Shown: positions 54,320 through 64,000 of the stretch, in pieces
Numbering within the stretch: position 1 is the first letter of the stretch
How the letters are laid out: each line of letters begins with the position of its first letter
Source: Corynebacterium terpenotabidum Y-11
Lineage (GTDB): Bacteria > Actinomycetota > Actinomycetes > Mycobacteriales > Mycobacteriaceae
Assembly: GCF_000418365.1 (NCBI RefSeq)
Contig: NC_021663.1
Location: forward strand, 2,046,001-2,110,000
DNA length: 64,000 nucleotides
Direction: 5' to 3'
Position numbers and translations under genes: made by a program
Notes under the pieces: model-generated
Told to the model about the DNA's origin: nothing
What the model saw: only the letters and a program-made list of their open reading frames with translations
The model's database searches: none

Positions 54320-55288
54320 CTACCGGTACTCCACCAGCACCGGCGAATGGTCACTCCACCGCAGGTCGTAGTCGGCGACCTTGTCCACCCAGGCCCGCTC
54401 CGCCCGCTCGAAAAGGGACTTCGTCGTCACCTGGTAGTCGATCCGCCAGCCCGCGCCGGTGTCGAAGGCTTTCCCGCGCCAGGTCCACCACGAGTACGGT
54501 CCCTCCGCCTCGTCCGCATGGAGCCGACGCAGCGCATCGAACCACTGCGGATCCGTCGGAGCTCCGGCCGCCACCCGCTCGAGTGCCACGGCACCCGGCA
54601 CATAGTCCACCGCGCCGGAGAACTCCCCGGGGGCGCCCGCAGGATTACCGGTGCGTCCGGCATCGGTGGCGTCCCCCACCTGCGTCGCCGTATCGGGGAA
54701 CGTCCCCAGCAGCGAATCCATGAAGGCGCGCTCGTCCGGCAGGAAGCCGGACTTCTTCCGGTTGGGACGCCAGTTCTTCAAGTCTGCCCGCCGGTGACAG
54801 ATGTTCCAGTCGCCGCCGACGACCATCTCCTCCCCCGACCGCGCGGCGAGGTACGGGCCCAGGACATCGAGGAAGCGGTACTTCTCGTCCTGCTTCGCGG
54901 TCCCCTCCGCCCCCGAGGGCAAGTACATGCTCGCCACCCGGATCCCGGCGGTGGTCGCCTCGATCCATCGTCCCGCACCGGCGAATTCCTCCCCACCGGC
55001 AGCGTCCCCGAAACCGACCTGGACATCGGTGATCCCGTGGCGGGACAGGACCGCCACCCCGGCGCGCCCCTTCGCCTCCGCCTCGGCCTGCACCAGATTC
55101 CAGCCGGACGCCAGGGCCGGCGCCAGCGTCGCCTCGGTCTGCTCCGGGGTGGCACGGACCTCCTGGAGCAGCACGACATCGGCGGGCGTGTCGTCCAACC
55201 AGGGGAGGATGCCGGGATTGAGGTCGTTGCGCTGCTTGGCGGCGGCGCGGATGCCGTTGACGTTGACGGTGGCGACGGTGAGGCTCAT
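54320..55288 (-). CDS. xth: Exodeoxyribonuclease III (AP endonuclease family)
   Basis: A 322-residue Mg-dependent endonuclease/exonuclease that cleaves at abasic sites in base excision repair. Features: ATVNVNGIRAAAK, VLLQEVRATPEQ (metal Glu), SMYLPSGAEG, GGDWNICHRRADLKNWRPNRK (Asp/Asn pair), YSWWTWRGKAFDTGAGWRIDY and the terminal DLRWSDHSPVLVEY with the catalytic Asp-His. ATG 55288 chosen: TAGTGT lies 7 nt upstream and the protein then begins MSLTVATVNVNG. Confidence 0.94.
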   Translation of the reverse strand: MSLTVATVNVNGIRAAAKQRNDLNPGILPWLDDTPADVVLLQEVRATPEQTEATLAPALASGWNLVQAEAEAKGRAGVAVLSRHGITDVQVGFGDAAGGEEFAGAGRWIEATTAGIRVASMYLPSGAEGTAKQDEKYRFLDVLGPYLAARSGEEMVVGGDWNICHRRADLKNWRPNRKKSGFLPDERAFMDSLLGTFPDTATQVGDATDAGRTGNPAGAPGEFSGAVDYVPGAVALERVAAGAPTDPQWFDALRRLHADEAEGPYSWWTWRGKAFDTGAGWRIDYQVTTKSLFERAERAWVDKVADYDLRWSDHSPVLVEYR

Positions 55289-55295
55289 GGCCCCC

Positions 55296-55301
55296 ACACT
55301 A
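55296..55301 (-). promoter_or_regulatory. -10 element of xth (leaderless)
   Basis: TAGTGT, 7 nt, ATG 55288 on the minus strand, overlapping the stop of the MFS gene. Confidence 0.5.
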
Positions 55302-56546
55302 ACGGGTGGCCTGCTGCCTCCGGGACAGCAGATGGGCGGGGATGAAGATCATCAGACCCGTCAGCGCCAGCCCCGCCCCCGCCAGCGCCGGAGCGGAGTA
55401 GGAGTAGCCGGCGCTGATGACCGCACCACCAATCGCCGCGCCAGAGGCGTTGGCGATATTGAACGCGGACTGGTTCATCGCCGCGGCGAGGTTCTGGGCT
55501 TTCCCCGCGACGTCCATGAACCGGGTCTGCATGACAATGACGAGGATGCCGCCGCCGACAGAGACCAGGCCGAACAGGAGGATCGCCAGGGGGGCAATGG
55601 TGCTGACGGCATAGAACGCCACCAGCATCACCGCCATCATGAGGAAGGCGCCGACGATCGAGCGGGGGATGTTCCAGTCTGCCAGGCGTCCGCCGATCGT
55701 GTTCCCGATGACCATGCCGATGCCGTAGACCATGAGCACGAACCACATCATCCCCTCCGGGTAGCCGGCCCGCTCGGTCATCGTCCAGGTGATGTAAGTG
55801 TAGACGCAGAACATGCCGCCGAAACCGATCGCCCCGGCGGCCAGGGTCAGCCATACCTGCGGGTTGACCAGTGCACCGGCCTCGGTCGACGGCCGGGTGA
55901 CCGGCATGAGTGTCATATGTGGCATTGACATCCACAGTCCTGCCAGGCAGAGCAGTCCGATGAGGGCGACCACCCCGTAGGCGACGGACCAGCCCAGGAC
56001 CGAGCCGATCCACTGTGCCGCGGGGACGCCGATGACGGTGGCGGTGGCCAGTCCCAGGGAGATCCGGGCGATGGCCTGGCCCCGTTTGCCCGGTTCCGCC
56101 ATGGAGGCGGCGATGAGGTTGGCGACGGCGAAGAAGGCACCGTGCGGGAAGCCGGCGATGAAGCGTGCCAGCATGAGCATCCCGTAGGAGTGGGCGAACA
56201 TGCTCAGTGCGTTGCCGAGGGTGAACGCCGCCATGAGGATGATGATGAGTCGACGGCGCGGGATCCGGCCGGTGAGTGTGGTGATCAGGGGGGCGCCGAC
56301 GACGACGCCCATTGCGTAGGCCGTGACGACGTGGCCGGCCTGTGCCTCGGAGATGCCGAAGTCGTCGACGATGTAGCTCAGCAGCCCCATCGAGACGAAT
56401 TCTGTGGTGCCGATGCCGAAGCCGCCGAGGGCGAGGGCGAGCATGGCGACGGGACGACGTCGGCGACCCATCTCGGTCTGCCGGGGAAGTGGTGTGCGGT
56501 GCGGATGCGGGACGTGGGTGCTCAGTTGTTCAAGCGTTGCAAGCAT
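55299..56546 (-). CDS. MFS transporter, AraJ/YdhP (DHA1) type
   Basis: A 415-residue major facilitator with twelve predicted helices. It has LALGGFGIGTTEFVSMGLL in the first helix, GAPLITTLTGRIPRRRLIII (loop 2-3 motif), LMLARFIAGFPHGAFFAVANLIAA and QSAFNIANASGAAIGG late; these fit AraJ/NepI/YdhP sugar- or drug-efflux proteins. ATG 56546 lies behind AAAGGTGAT. An in-frame ATG 56612 would add a 22-residue polar extension (beginning SENTAQAEVPPRF) which is more likely leader sequence. Confidence 0.88.
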   Translation of the reverse strand: MLATLEQLSTHVPHPHRTPLPRQTEMGRRRRPVAMLALALGGFGIGTTEFVSMGLLSYIVDDFGISEAQAGHVVTAYAMGVVVGAPLITTLTGRIPRRRLIIILMAAFTLGNALSMFAHSYGMLMLARFIAGFPHGAFFAVANLIAASMAEPGKRGQAIARISLGLATATVIGVPAAQWIGSVLGWSVAYGVVALIGLLCLAGLWMSMPHMTLMPVTRPSTEAGALVNPQVWLTLAAGAIGFGGMFCVYTYITWTMTERAGYPEGMMWFVLMVYGIGMVIGNTIGGRLADWNIPRSIVGAFLMMAVMLVAFYAVSTIAPLAILLFGLVSVGGGILVIVMQTRFMDVAGKAQNLAAAMNQSAFNIANASGAAIGGAVISAGYSYSAPALAGAGLALTGLMIFIPAHLLSRRQQATR

Positions 56547-56914
56547 TTTTTTATCACCTTTTGTGGCCGAAAACCGGGGCGGAACCTCCGCCTGTGCCGT
56601 GTTTTCCGACATCGTCCGGACCCCCGTTTTCTTTCCGGGGTCTGTCCGGCGAGCGCCTATGGCACCACGTTCCCCGCCTTGTCGCAACCCCAAACCACGG
56701 TTGATGTGACCGGCGCGACAGGACAGATGGCCAGCATGTCCACCGGGCCCCCGCGACCGGTGTGGTCGAATAGTTTGCCGTATCATTGTTCCGTGGATTC
56801 TGGGTACCAAGACGAACTCAGACGACAATCAATGACGTGCAGCTGCATCCGGAGTGGTCCGAAGACCGTGTCGGCTCCCACTTCGGCACTAAAAATATAA
56901 GGGAGTATCCGCCC
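56547..56914. promoter_or_regulatory. Divergent intergenic region between the MFS gene and icd
   Basis: These 368 bases hold the promoters of both genes. On the minus side a hairpin (CCGGACCCC at 56616-56624 with GGGGTCTGTCCGG at 56637-56649) lies just upstream of ATG 56612, suggesting a structured leader. On the plus side TATCAT (56780-56785) would give a leader of about 120 nt for icd, and TATAAG (56896-56901) a much shorter one. No gene is convincing in this stretch. Confidence 0.5.
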
Positions 56915-59155
<2,241 letters not shown>

Positions 59156-59175
59156 ACACCAACGCCCGTACCCCG

Positions 59176-59208
59176 CCCCGGCCCTGTCCCCACCGACAGG
59201 AGCCGGGG
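59176..59208 (+). terminator. Strong hairpin after icd
   Basis: CCCCGGC (59176-59182) plus CCTGTC pair with GACAGG plus GCCGGGG (ending 59208), with one bulged A and a six-base loop, followed by TTCCGGTGTTT. A good intrinsic terminator for icd, 20 bases after its stop. Confidence 0.75.
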
Positions 59209-59478
59209 TTCCGGTGTTTCCGGGGTGCACGATAGTTCACCTCGCCACAGACGAGGGGGCAATGTCGGGGGTAGCATAAATACAGGTCAGCCTATCCTTT
59301 TTCGCAGAAGTCACTGCCCCTTAACAGGGGTAGCGACACGCGGAGGCCCCCATTGACGGGGGTATACAAACGTATGATCAGGGGTGAAGGGCCACAGGGC
59401 CCGGACGAAGACCACGGAGTGTCCAGACAGCGGGACACCACCGGGAACGACTGAGACAGAGAGACTGGTGCAGCAACC
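59209..59478 (+). promoter_or_regulatory. Leader/promoter region of the SufC-SufB-like pair
   Basis: No gene seen between the icd terminator and ATG 59479. TTGACG (59353-59358) and TATGAT (59373-59378) form a possible promoter with a short 14-base spacer, predicting a leader of about 95 nt. That leader contains a GTGTCC (59418-59423) / GGGACAC (59429-59435) pairing and could fold. AT-rich TAAATACAGGTCAGCCTATCC at about 59277 is another candidate regulator site. Confidence 0.4.
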
Positions 59479-60204
59479 ATGACCACCCCGCTCCTCGAGT
59501 TGAAGAACGTCAGCATCGCCGCCGTCGCCGACGACGGCTCCGAGAAGACCATCTGCCACGATGTGAACCTCACCCTCAACGAGGGCGAGCGCCACATCCT
59601 CCTCGGTCCGAACGGTTCCGGGAAATCCACCCTGCTGGCCGGCATCATGGGCCTGCACCCGTTCCGGATCACCGCCGGGACCGCCACACTGCGCGGTGAG
59701 GACATCACCGACCTGGAGACCGAGGAGCGGGCCCATGCCGGTATCGGCCTGGCGTTCCAGCGTCCCCCGGCGCTCGCCGGAGTCTCCGTCGAGCGCCTCG
59801 CCGCCGCCATCGGTGCGTCCGACCGTCTGGACGCCGTATCGGAGAGTCTCGGCCTCGATCATCTCGACGACCGCGACGTCAACTGCGGTTTCTCCGGCGG
59901 TGAGGCCAAGCGCTTCGAGGTCATGAAGCTGGCCCTGCAGGGGCCGCAGCTGTGCCTCTTCGATGAACCGGAGTCCGGCGTGGACCTGGAGCAGGTCGGC
60001 GTCGTCGGCCGGGCGGTCAGTGAGCTGCTCGATGCGAAGGACGCCGAAGGGCGTCACCGTTCAGCCCTGGTCATCACCCACACCGGGTTCATTCTCGACT
60101 CGCTCGACGCCACTGTCGCCCACCTCATGGTGGACGGGACCATCGTCTCCAGCGGTGAGCCGCGTGCCATGTTCGACCACATCCGCACCAACGGCTACCG
60201 CTGA
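59479..60204 (+). CDS. SufC-like ATPase (SmsC type), Fe-S cluster assembly
   Basis: A 241-residue soluble ABC ATPase. Walker A LLGPNGSGKSTLL, Q-loop IGLAFQRPPALAGVS, signature FSGGEAKRFEVMKLAL, Walker B LCLFDEPESGVDLEQV and switch His in VITHTGFIL. The SGGEAKRFE signature and DEPESGVDL form are characteristic of SufC proteins, not of transporters. Its only partner here is the SufB/D-like protein encoded next; there is no sufS, sufU or second scaffold gene in this window. This two-gene layout matches the minimal SmsCB type. Confidence 0.85.
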   Translation: MTTPLLELKNVSIAAVADDGSEKTICHDVNLTLNEGERHILLGPNGSGKSTLLAGIMGLHPFRITAGTATLRGEDITDLETEERAHAGIGLAFQRPPALAGVSVERLAAAIGASDRLDAVSESLGLDHLDDRDVNCGFSGGEAKRFEVMKLALQGPQLCLFDEPESGVDLEQVGVVGRAVSELLDAKDAEGRHRSALVITHTGFILDSLDATVAHLMVDGTIVSSGEPRAMFDHIRTNGYR

Positions 60205-60266
60205 GACCACACAACACCTGAATATCGCCACCTCAACATCACCACCTCTGAAAGGATCTGAGCACC

Positions 60267-61394
60267 ATGAGCGCCCCCGCACTCCCCCTCCCCTCCGTCG
60301 GCCCCGCCGCCGCCACCCCTGATCTCCTCGCCCAGGTCGGCTGGGAAGATCCCGCGACCCGCGTCTCCACCACCGTCGTCGTCGACCACGACTACAGCGC
60401 GATGGACTCCTCCTCGGAGGACGTCATCGTCATGCCGCTGGCTGAGGCGCTCGTCACCTACCCGTGGGTGCAGGACCTCGTCTGGTCTCTCGTCGACCCG
60501 GCGGAGGACGAGATCCTCCGTCGCGCCTTCGAATCCACCCGCACCCCGCTGGGCACCTTCACCTGGGTGAAGCCGGGTGCGAAGGTCGAGATGCCGCGCC
60601 AGTCCTTCACCGTGATGACAGTTCCGCAGGAGCGTCAGTTCGTCCACGACATCACTGTCATCGGTGACGGCGCCGTGGTGGACTCGGTCTCCGGTGCCGC
60701 CGTCGCCCCCGGACTGTCCCACGGCACCCATGTGTCCGTCGGCGAGACCTTCATCGGTGACAACGTCGAGATGCGCAGCATCGATGTCGACCGCTGGGGT
60801 TCCGAGATGACCGTGCACACCTACGACCGCACCCGCATCGGCGAGAACTCGCGGATGAGTTCGGTCTCCATCGCGGTCTCCGGGCTGAAGAAGGCCCGGT
60901 CGACCTCCGTCACCGAGATTGGTGCGAACTCCGCCTGCTCCTCCCACTCCATCGTCTTCGCCCCCGAGGGCACCGACCGTGGCATGGAGGACCAGATCGT
61001 CCTCACCGGCCCCGGCGCCCAGGCCGAGGTCGTCGCCCGGATGGTCTCCGACGGCGGTCGGATCACCAATGCCTCGACCCTGACCAGCACCAGCCCGGAC
61101 GTCCGCGGCTTCCTGGAGTGTGACGGCCTGCTGCTGCGTGACGGCGGCGGCATCAACTCCATCCCGTCGCTGGACGCCAAGGTCGCTCGCGCCCAACTGT
61201 CGCACGAGGCGTCCGTCGGCATGATCGACGACGAGAAGCTGGACTACCTCAAGGCTCTCGGCATGAGCGAGGACTCCGCCCGAGACCTCATCGTCCAGGG
61301 CTTCCTCAACCTGGAGGACGATCGGATCCCCGCCTCGGTCCGCGACCGGGTCGCCGAACTGGTCTCCGCCGCCCGGGGTGCTGAGAAGATGTAG
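60267..61394 (+). CDS. SufB/SufD-like scaffold protein (SmsB type)
   Basis: A 375-residue SufBD-fold protein. The central beta-helix part (~120-300) contains SVTEIGANSACSSHSIVFAPEG, VSDGGRITNASTLTSTSP and RGFLECDGLLLRDGGGINSIP. The C-terminal core KVARAQLSHEASVGMIDDEKL then YLKALGMSEDSARDLIVQGFL is the classic SufB/D ending. The Cys in ECDG is at the place of the essential SufB Cys and the SHEA His-Glu pair is kept, so it could hold a cluster. AAAGGA precedes ATG. Shorter than SufB (~480), like archaeal SufB/SmsB. Confidence 0.85.
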   Translation: MSAPALPLPSVGPAAATPDLLAQVGWEDPATRVSTTVVVDHDYSAMDSSSEDVIVMPLAEALVTYPWVQDLVWSLVDPAEDEILRRAFESTRTPLGTFTWVKPGAKVEMPRQSFTVMTVPQERQFVHDITVIGDGAVVDSVSGAAVAPGLSHGTHVSVGETFIGDNVEMRSIDVDRWGSEMTVHTYDRTRIGENSRMSSVSIAVSGLKKARSTSVTEIGANSACSSHSIVFAPEGTDRGMEDQIVLTGPGAQAEVVARMVSDGGRITNASTLTSTSPDVRGFLECDGLLLRDGGGINSIPSLDAKVARAQLSHEASVGMIDDEKLDYLKALGMSEDSARDLIVQGFLNLEDDRIPASVRDRVAELVSAARGAEKM

Positions 61395-61412
61395 TACCCG
61401 TCGCCCGACCTG

Positions 61413-61478
61413 AACAGCTCGGTCTACCATCGGCACCGTCTCGACCTGGGGCGTTACCGAAAAGTAGACCGAGCTGTT
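61413..61478. promoter_or_regulatory. Perfect 15-base inverted repeat upstream of metY (McbR-like sites)
   Basis: AACAGCTCGGTCTAC (61413-61427) and its exact complement GTAGACCGAGCTGTT (61464-61478) lie 36 bases apart. Each arm contains a TAGAC or GTCTA half-site spaced six bases from an imperfect partner, as in TAGAC-N6-GTCTA, the motif I recall for the methionine/cysteine repressor McbR. The right arm touches the metY -35 element. Confidence 0.65.
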
Positions 61479-61507
61479 TGCTGTTATCCCGGAAAGTGGA
61501 CTACAGT
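61478..61507 (+). promoter_or_regulatory. metY promoter
   Basis: -35 TTGCTG (61478-61483), 18-base spacer, -10 TACAGT (61502-61507). Start near 61514 would leave a ~37-nt leader with GAAGGGG before ATG 61551. Confidence 0.55.
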
Positions 61508-61550
61508 CTGTCCCCAGCGAAACCGACTCAGCTCACGAAGGGGCATCTGC

Positions 61551-62891
61551 ATGACCACGAAATACGACAACAGCAACGTCAACAACTGGGGCTTCGCCTC
61601 CCGCGCGGTCCACGCCGGCCAGACCGTTGATTCCGATACCGGTGCCCGCAACCAGCCGATCTACCTCACTACCGCCTATGTCTTCAACTCCGCCGAGCAC
61701 GCCAAGCAGCGTTTCGCACTCGAAGATCTCGGCCCGGTCTACAGCCGCCTGACCAACCCCACCCAGGAGGTCCTGGAGAACCGGATCAACTCCCTGGAGG
61801 GCGGCGTCCACGCCGTGGCCTTCGCCTCCGGACAGGCCGCAGAGACCGCTGCGATCCTCAACCTCGCCGGCGCCGGCGACCACATCGTCACCTCCGCCCG
61901 CCTCTACGGCGGCACCGAGACCCTCTTCGCGGTCACGCTCGCCCGCCTGGGCATCGAGACCACCTTCGTGGAGGACGCCGACAACCCCGATGCCTGGGCC
62001 GCCGCTGTCCAGCCGAACACCAAGGCCTTCTACGGTGAGACTTTCGCCAACCCGCAGGCCGACGTCCTCGACATCCCCACGATCGCGGAGGTCGCGCACC
62101 GGAACAACGTCCCGCTCATCGTCGACAACACCATCGCCACCGCCGCCCTGGTCCGCCCCCTGGAGCTCGGCGCGGACATCGTCGTCGCCTCCCTGACGAA
62201 GTTCTACACCGGCAACGGCTCCGGTCTCGGCGGCATCCTCGTCGACGGCGGAAAGTTCGACTGGTCCGTCGAGCGGGACGGCACGCCGGTCTTCCCGACC
62301 TTCGTCGCCCCGGACCCCGCCTACCACGGCCTGAAGTACGTCGACCTGGGCGCTCCGGCCTTCGGTCTCAAGGCCCGCGTCGGCCTGCTGCGCGACACTG
62401 GCGCCACTCTCTCCCCCTTCAACGCCTGGATCACCATCCAGGGTCTGGACACCCTCGCCCTGCGCGTCGCGAAGCACAACGAGAACGCGAAGGCTGTCGC
62501 CGCCGTCCTCGACGCCAGCCCGCTGGTCGCCAAGGTCAACTACGCCGGCCTGGAGTCCTCCCCGTGGTACCCCGTCAAGGAGAAGCTCGGTATCGAGTAC
62601 ACCGGTTCGGTGCTCTCCTTCGACCTCGCCGTCGACGACACTTGGTCCGATGAGGCCCAGGAGAAGGCCTGGACCTTCATCGATGCCCTGAAACTGCACT
62701 CCAACCTCGCCAATATCGGTGATGTGCGCTCCCTGGTCGTCCACCCAGCGACCACCACCCACTCGCAGTCTGACCGGCACGGCCTGGAGCGCGCCGGCAT
62801 CAACCGTGCGACCGTGCGCCTGTCGGTCGGTATCGAGAATCTCGAGGACATCCTCGCCGATCTCCAGCTCGGGTTCGACGCCCTCGCCTAG
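61551..62891 (+). CDS. metY: O-acetylhomoserine sulfhydrylase
   Basis: A 446-residue PLP enzyme (Cys/Met metabolism family) making homocysteine directly from O-acetylhomoserine and sulfide. It begins NNWGFASRAVHAGQ and has YSRLTNPTQEVLENRI, SARLYGGTETLF, VDNTIATAALVRPLELGADIVV and the PLP site SLTKFYTGNG (Lys217). Late motifs NIGDVRSLVVHPATTTHSQ and the terminal GIENLEDILADL are typical. Paired with metX, which makes its substrate; sits under a probable McbR operator. Confidence 0.96.
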   Translation: MTTKYDNSNVNNWGFASRAVHAGQTVDSDTGARNQPIYLTTAYVFNSAEHAKQRFALEDLGPVYSRLTNPTQEVLENRINSLEGGVHAVAFASGQAAETAAILNLAGAGDHIVTSARLYGGTETLFAVTLARLGIETTFVEDADNPDAWAAAVQPNTKAFYGETFANPQADVLDIPTIAEVAHRNNVPLIVDNTIATAALVRPLELGADIVVASLTKFYTGNGSGLGGILVDGGKFDWSVERDGTPVFPTFVAPDPAYHGLKYVDLGAPAFGLKARVGLLRDTGATLSPFNAWITIQGLDTLALRVAKHNENAKAVAAVLDASPLVAKVNYAGLESSPWYPVKEKLGIEYTGSVLSFDLAVDDTWSDEAQEKAWTFIDALKLHSNLANIGDVRSLVVHPATTTHSQSDRHGLERAGINRATVRLSVGIENLEDILADLQLGFDALA

Positions 62892-62894
62892 GCT
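62889..62894 (+). promoter_or_regulatory. -10 element of metX (leaderless)
   Basis: TAGGCT, 6 nt, ATG 62901. The first three bases are the metY stop codon, so metX may be transcribed independently as well as from the metY promoter. Confidence 0.5.
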
Positions 62895-62900
62895 GCAGTC

Positions 62901-64000
62901 ATGACTGTCGACCCCGTCCAGCTGCCCCCGTCCCACGATTCGGTGACCGTCCCGATCGGGGACTTCACCACCGAGGCCGGGGTCACCATTCCCGGTGCCG
63001 CCTTGCGGCTGTTCGCCTTCTACGAGGGCACCCGGGAGGACGCCGCGTCCCGCCCGGTGGTCCTCGTCGAGCACGCCCTCACCGGTGACGGGGACGCCGC
63101 GAGCTGGTGGACCGGGATCATCGGCCCCGGCCTGGCCCTGGACACCTCCCGGTACCTGGTGCTGTGCGCCAACTGTCTCGGCGGCTGCCAGGGGTCGACC
63201 GGGCCGGCGTCGGAACACCCCGACGGCGGATTCTGGGGATCCCGGTTCCCGGCGCTGTCCATCCGGGACCTCGTCGCCGCGGAGAAAACCCTGATCGTCG
63301 ACATCCTCGGCGTCCACCGAATCCGTGGCGTGGTGGGGGCCTCGATGGGCGGTGCCCGGGTCCTGGAGTGGACACTGATGTTCCCGGAGCATGTGGACGC
63401 CGCCCTGCCGATCGCGGTCTCCGCCCGGGCCTCCGCCTGGCAGATCGGGATGCAGTCTGCGCAGATCCGATTCATCACCAATGATCCGTTCTGGCACGCC
63501 GGGGACTACCACGGCACCGGCCATGCCCCGACCGCCGGACTGGGCCAGGCCCGCCGGATCGCCCATCTGACCTACCGCGGCGAGCTGGAGCTCGACGAGC
63601 GCTTCGGCACCGATCCGCAGTCCGGAGAGGACCCCTACGGTCCGTACTGGTCCCGGGACCAACGGTTCGCGGTGGAGAGCTACCTGGACCGGCAGGCGGA
63701 GAAGCTGGTGGAGCGGTTTGACCCGGGGTCCTATGTTATCCTCACGGATGCCCTGAACCGGCACGACGTGTCGCGGGGACGCGGCGGGCTGAATCACACC
63801 CTCGGCACCTCCCAGGTCCCGACCATGGTCGCGGGTGTGGACACCGACATCCTCTACCCCTACCACCAGCAGGAACATCTCTCCCGCAACCTCGGTGACT
63901 TCATCGGACTGTCGAAGATCACTTCGCCGACCGGCCATGACGGCTTCCTCACCGAGACCCGGCAGATGACGATCGTCCTGAGGAAGTTCCTCGCCAAGGC
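62901..64000 (+). CDS. metX: Homoserine O-acetyltransferase, 3' end beyond the window
   Basis: The first 366 residues of an alpha/beta-hydrolase-fold acetyltransferase that activates homoserine with acetyl-CoA for methionine synthesis. It has VVLVEHALTGDGDAASWW, YLVLCANCLGGCQGSTGP, the nucleophile elbow GASMGGARVLEW (Ser148), then VDTDILYPYHQQ (Asp316) and SPTGHDGF (His346), completing the Ser-Asp-His triad. Only a few residues should be missing, judged by the usual ~370-380 length. ATG nine bases after the metY stop. Confidence 0.95.
   Translation, partial: MTVDPVQLPPSHDSVTVPIGDFTTEAGVTIPGAALRLFAFYEGTREDAASRPVVLVEHALTGDGDAASWWTGIIGPGLALDTSRYLVLCANCLGGCQGSTGPASEHPDGGFWGSRFPALSIRDLVAAEKTLIVDILGVHRIRGVVGASMGGARVLEWTLMFPEHVDAALPIAVSARASAWQIGMQSAQIRFITNDPFWHAGDYHGTGHAPTAGLGQARRIAHLTYRGELELDERFGTDPQSGEDPYGPYWSRDQRFAVESYLDRQAEKLVERFDPGSYVILTDALNRHDVSRGRGGLNHTLGTSQVPTMVAGVDTDILYPYHQQEHLSRNLGDFIGLSKITSPTGHDGFLTETRQMTIVLRKFLAK

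Noticed and set aside
61413..61478. Intrinsic terminator of the SmsB-like gene
   Set aside because: Arms are 36 bases apart with no T-run, and they coincide with regulator half-sites and the metY -35.
61533..63938. 801-residue open frame antisense to metY and metX
   Set aside because: Shadow frame; both sense genes have complete motifs and the antisense translation is low-complexity.

Overview
The window is GC-rich throughout, has very short intergenic gaps, and encodes a typical mycolic-acid actinobacterial gene set: acyl-CoA carboxylase alpha, beta and epsilon subunits, a monomeric NADP-dependent isocitrate dehydrogenase, and metY/metX. Gene content and order fit a high-GC Corynebacterium. 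From memory, the backbone metX-metY / icd / trpS / D,D-carboxypeptidase / upp / pmmB / punA / accBC / thtR / maf / dtsR / birA / purK-purE / tus runs in an order like that of C. glutamicum. Species was not determined, and no database was consulted.

Layout. 1-2.5 kb: end of a trehalose-type sugar ABC importer (binding protein, two permeases, small membrane protein). 2.5-12.2 kb: purine genes purE/purK, a PH-domain membrane protein and birA on the minus strand; then a divergent plus-strand run accD-accE-maf, a sulfurtransferase and accBC. birA and the biotin-dependent carboxylase subunits form a biotin/acyl-CoA carboxylation neighbourhood. 12.2-14.4 kb: glpK and a DUF1707 protein. 14.4-20.6 kb: M20 amidohydrolase, purine nucleoside phosphorylase, phosphohexomutase, a large membrane protein and upp (nucleoside/base salvage). 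20.7-25.3 kb: a small helical protein with an NlpC/P60 hydrolase, a duplicated-domain protein and a FUSC-type membrane protein. 25.3-32.6 kb (minus): a J-like membrane protein, a Ser/Thr kinase, and a four-gene FtsX/MacB-type ABC operon with secreted partners. 32.6-37.1 kb: a simple-sugar ABC importer and a MocR regulator. 37.2-42.4 kb: an iron/siderophore module (FecB-like lipoprotein behind a DtxR-like box, TetR regulator, two YbtPQ/IrtAB-like half transporters). 42.4-44.2 kb: an accessory insert holding one DUF559-type nuclease-like gene bracketed by two related long hairpins. 44.2-47.9 kb: add, D,D-carboxypeptidase, YihY/BrkB. 48-52.3 kb: a patch of single-pass envelope proteins, an amidase, two more J-like proteins and a decayed remnant. 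52.3-59.2 kb: trpS, LysR regulator, exonuclease III, MFS exporter, icd. 59.4-64 kb: a two-gene SufC/SufB-like pair, then metY and the start of metX.

Two themes recur. First, at least fifteen genes show a TANNNT -10 hexamer ending 6-8 nt before the start codon, the architecture of leaderless mRNAs; this was used to choose several starts. Second, a family of HPD-less J-like N-terminal domains fused to a membrane segment occurs three times plus a fragment. The best candidates for something undescribed are the hairpin-flanked nuclease-like gene, the stand-alone SmsCB-like pair beside methionine genes, and the J-like family.
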